64,000 bases of DNA from CAWACP01 sp963780655 (GTDB lineage: Bacteria; Acidobacteriota; Terriglobia; Bryobacterales; Bryobacteraceae). The stretch's first letter is position 1. Each line of letters begins with the position of its first letter. This document shows, piece by piece, positions 63,601 through 64,000 of the stretch. The stretch spans positions 382,051-446,050 of the forward strand of contig CAWACP010000007.1 in the NCBI GenBank assembly GCA_963780655.1. Reading direction: 5' to 3'. The notes below the pieces were generated by a model. It worked only from the letters and a program-made list of their open reading frames with translations. It had not been told where the DNA came from and did no database searches. Position numbers and translations under genes: made by a program.

Positions 63601-64000
63601 CAGTGCGGAGGGCCACCCGCCGGCGTTTCAGGTCACCGTGGAAGGAGCGCGGCAGCCCTTGTCGCCGCTCCTTCAGGACGATGTCTACCGGATTGCGCGC
63701 GAGATCCTGAGAAACGCCTTTCATCACGCCCACGCCAGCCGCATCGAGACCGAAATCGCCTACGACCGCCAATTGTTCCGGTTGCGGATTCGCGATAATG
63801 GAGTGGGCATCGACCGTAAGGTCCTCGAGGAAGGCGCGCGCCAGGGGCACTGGGGATTGCCAGGCGTCCGCGAGCGCGTGAAACGCATAGGCGCGCAGTT
63901 GAAACTCTGGAGCGAACCGGGCGCCGGCACGGAAGCGGAGCTGACCGTTCCGGCCCGAATTGCTTACGGAACAGCGCATCGCCGGGAGGGATTGCGGCTG
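60653..64000 (+). CDS. propeller sensor histidine kinase 3, in frame, runs off the window
   Basis: The ATG at 60653 opens a frame of 1116 codons to the window edge without a stop. The signal peptide (to about residue 30) ends near 'SCAVADEP'. Propeller repeats parallel kinase 2 ('DRRGFMWFATRDGLNRYDG', 'YLWFGTQDSGLDKFDP' and similar), then Y_Y_Y, a TM helix (about 860-880) and HisKA_3 'RIARELHDTLLQSVQGL' (His about 903). Here 'ARQPLSPLLQDDVYR' reads straight into HATPase: it has one base fewer than kinases 1 and 2 at this point. N-box 'NAFHHAHASRIETEI' and G1 'RIRDNGVGID' are intact. It is the only unambiguous full-length kinase of the three. Confidence 0.9.
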   Translation, partial: MITIRQNTRWGLRSAGRILLLCLIHASCAVADEPRPVTRLPDLTMKAGFPGDGHEGPDSRAGHFPNIHAQGGRALVGDLKFTHLTTNDGLSQGYVTAILQDRRGFMWFATRDGLNRYDGNAFVVYKHNPNDPGSLNSNFIQDLVEDDHGYLWISTNTGVNKFDPVTERFTRYLHDPYNPNSIGGAYVTRISRDSRGYLWFGTQDSGLDKFDPTTGRFTHYRNDSDGRFVGGISQVIEDSHRDIWFVGERGLFHLNQQTGQIARPPATRNGLSADSVCEDEAGNLWMLANSPIVGLVKYDPRAERLTRYPFGAQAVGALASTMTGGSVNSKLVVDGQNGLWVPSSEGLYYFDRGAERFTYRFRHDESNPDSLDTNAVMSVYQDRGGVLWVGTENAGLNILNFRQEQFVHYMHRPADPNGILPGRVKAIYEDPKGVLWLGLFPRALDRFDLKTGQIIHYVPRPGDKNTLGEGTNVNAIYQDATGYLWVGGGGSGLVRFDERTGRFKHYRHNPDDPNSLISDNVITIYGDRNGAMWVGGQNGISRFDPATDGFTNYRPVPTNPVSLENWIWIIYQDRSGTLWLGTFGGALIRFEDKSKTFIASTPDSRDSQKLNGGGITTIHEDWTGALWVGAFDGLYRYNGQNGTFTRYTESQGLPSSTIRCIQEDGLGRLWLSTQKGISRFDPRLQTFRNYDASDGLQSNEFSDGCYKGPDGEMFFGGSNGFNAFFPENIRDNPYVPPVVITSFTIFNKPVPIGAKSELKKAIPYVDSLTLSWRDNVFSFEFAALSYANPQKNRYRYKLQGFDPGWNEVGSKKRLATYTNLDSGKYVFRVQGSNSDGVWNEQGVSLPILITPPWWRTNWFRALSAAVFLAILWAAYRFRVRQLQREFAMASEARLNERMRIARELHDTLLQSVQGLMFSFQAARNLLPGRTEEAIRTLDKAIDEGDEAMAEGRDAIQGLRANPALESSLEQQLTAAGKELARSSSAEGHPPAFQVTVEGARQPLSPLLQDDVYRIAREILRNAFHHAHASRIETEIAYDRQLFRLRIRDNGVGIDRKVLEEGARQGHWGLPGVRERVKRIGAQLKLWSEPGAGTEAELTVPARIAYGTAHRREGLRL

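Overview
The window looks like chromosome of an Acidobacteriota member close to the Bryobacterales/Solibacter group. The basis is coding style and gene content, not a database search. It is GC-rich and carries an orphan MacB/FtsX-type permease of the acidobacterial 'ADOP' kind, three beta-propeller histidine kinases, a lipase-maturation-factor protein, a fused transaldolase-glucose-6-phosphate isomerase, several families of short dispersed palindromic repeats, and many decayed gene duplicates.

Layout. 0-15 kb is housekeeping and stand-alone genes: an alpha-amylase 5' end, an ASCH-like protein, an aldo/keto reductase overlapping an ArsC-like gene, the orphan permease, a deiodinase-like selenoprotein read through an in-frame TGA at 4924, a secreted protein of unknown function, a giant Lhr-type helicase, a DUF892 ferritin-like protein, a lipase-maturation-factor protein and an FAD oxidoreductase. 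14.2-20.3 kb is a tightly coupled leftward pentose-phosphate operon: tal-pgi, gnd, zwf, HAD. A tRNA-Ser(CGA) at 20.5 kb is followed by 1.4 kb of gene debris. 22-29.4 kb holds a nucleotide-sugar dehydrogenase, a small membrane protein, an island with a metalloprotease and a coupled secreted protein flanked by remnants of a group II intron reverse transcriptase and an IS6-type transposase, and a sigma-54 activator. 29.6-36 kb is a STAS protein plus an RND efflux operon whose outer-membrane gene is broken, followed by a small membrane ORF.

36-42.3 kb is the most unusual part. Two paralogous secreted proteins, a single-domain ClpB-like AAA+ ATPase, a second STAS protein and a 49-aa ORF sit around sequences resembling sigma-54 promoters; one of them, ahead of the AAA+ gene, matches TGGCACG-N4-TTGC exactly. 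A frameshifted carboxypeptidase-regulatory-domain gene and a small gene with a decayed second copy at 49.9 kb follow. 42.4-48.8 kb is a leftward operon for 3-hydroxybutyrate/acetoacetate or fatty-acid use: acyl-CoA dehydrogenase, 3-hydroxybutyrate dehydrogenase, 3-oxoacid CoA-transferase A and B, and a DUF3141 PHA-synthase-like protein.

50.4-64 kb contains a GAF/sigma-54 activator and three tandem propeller sensor kinases interrupted by a Tat-exported aldo/keto reductase. The kinases share an almost identical transmitter module under different sensors. The first two carry the same +1 frameshift just before the ATPase domain; the third is in frame and runs off the window.
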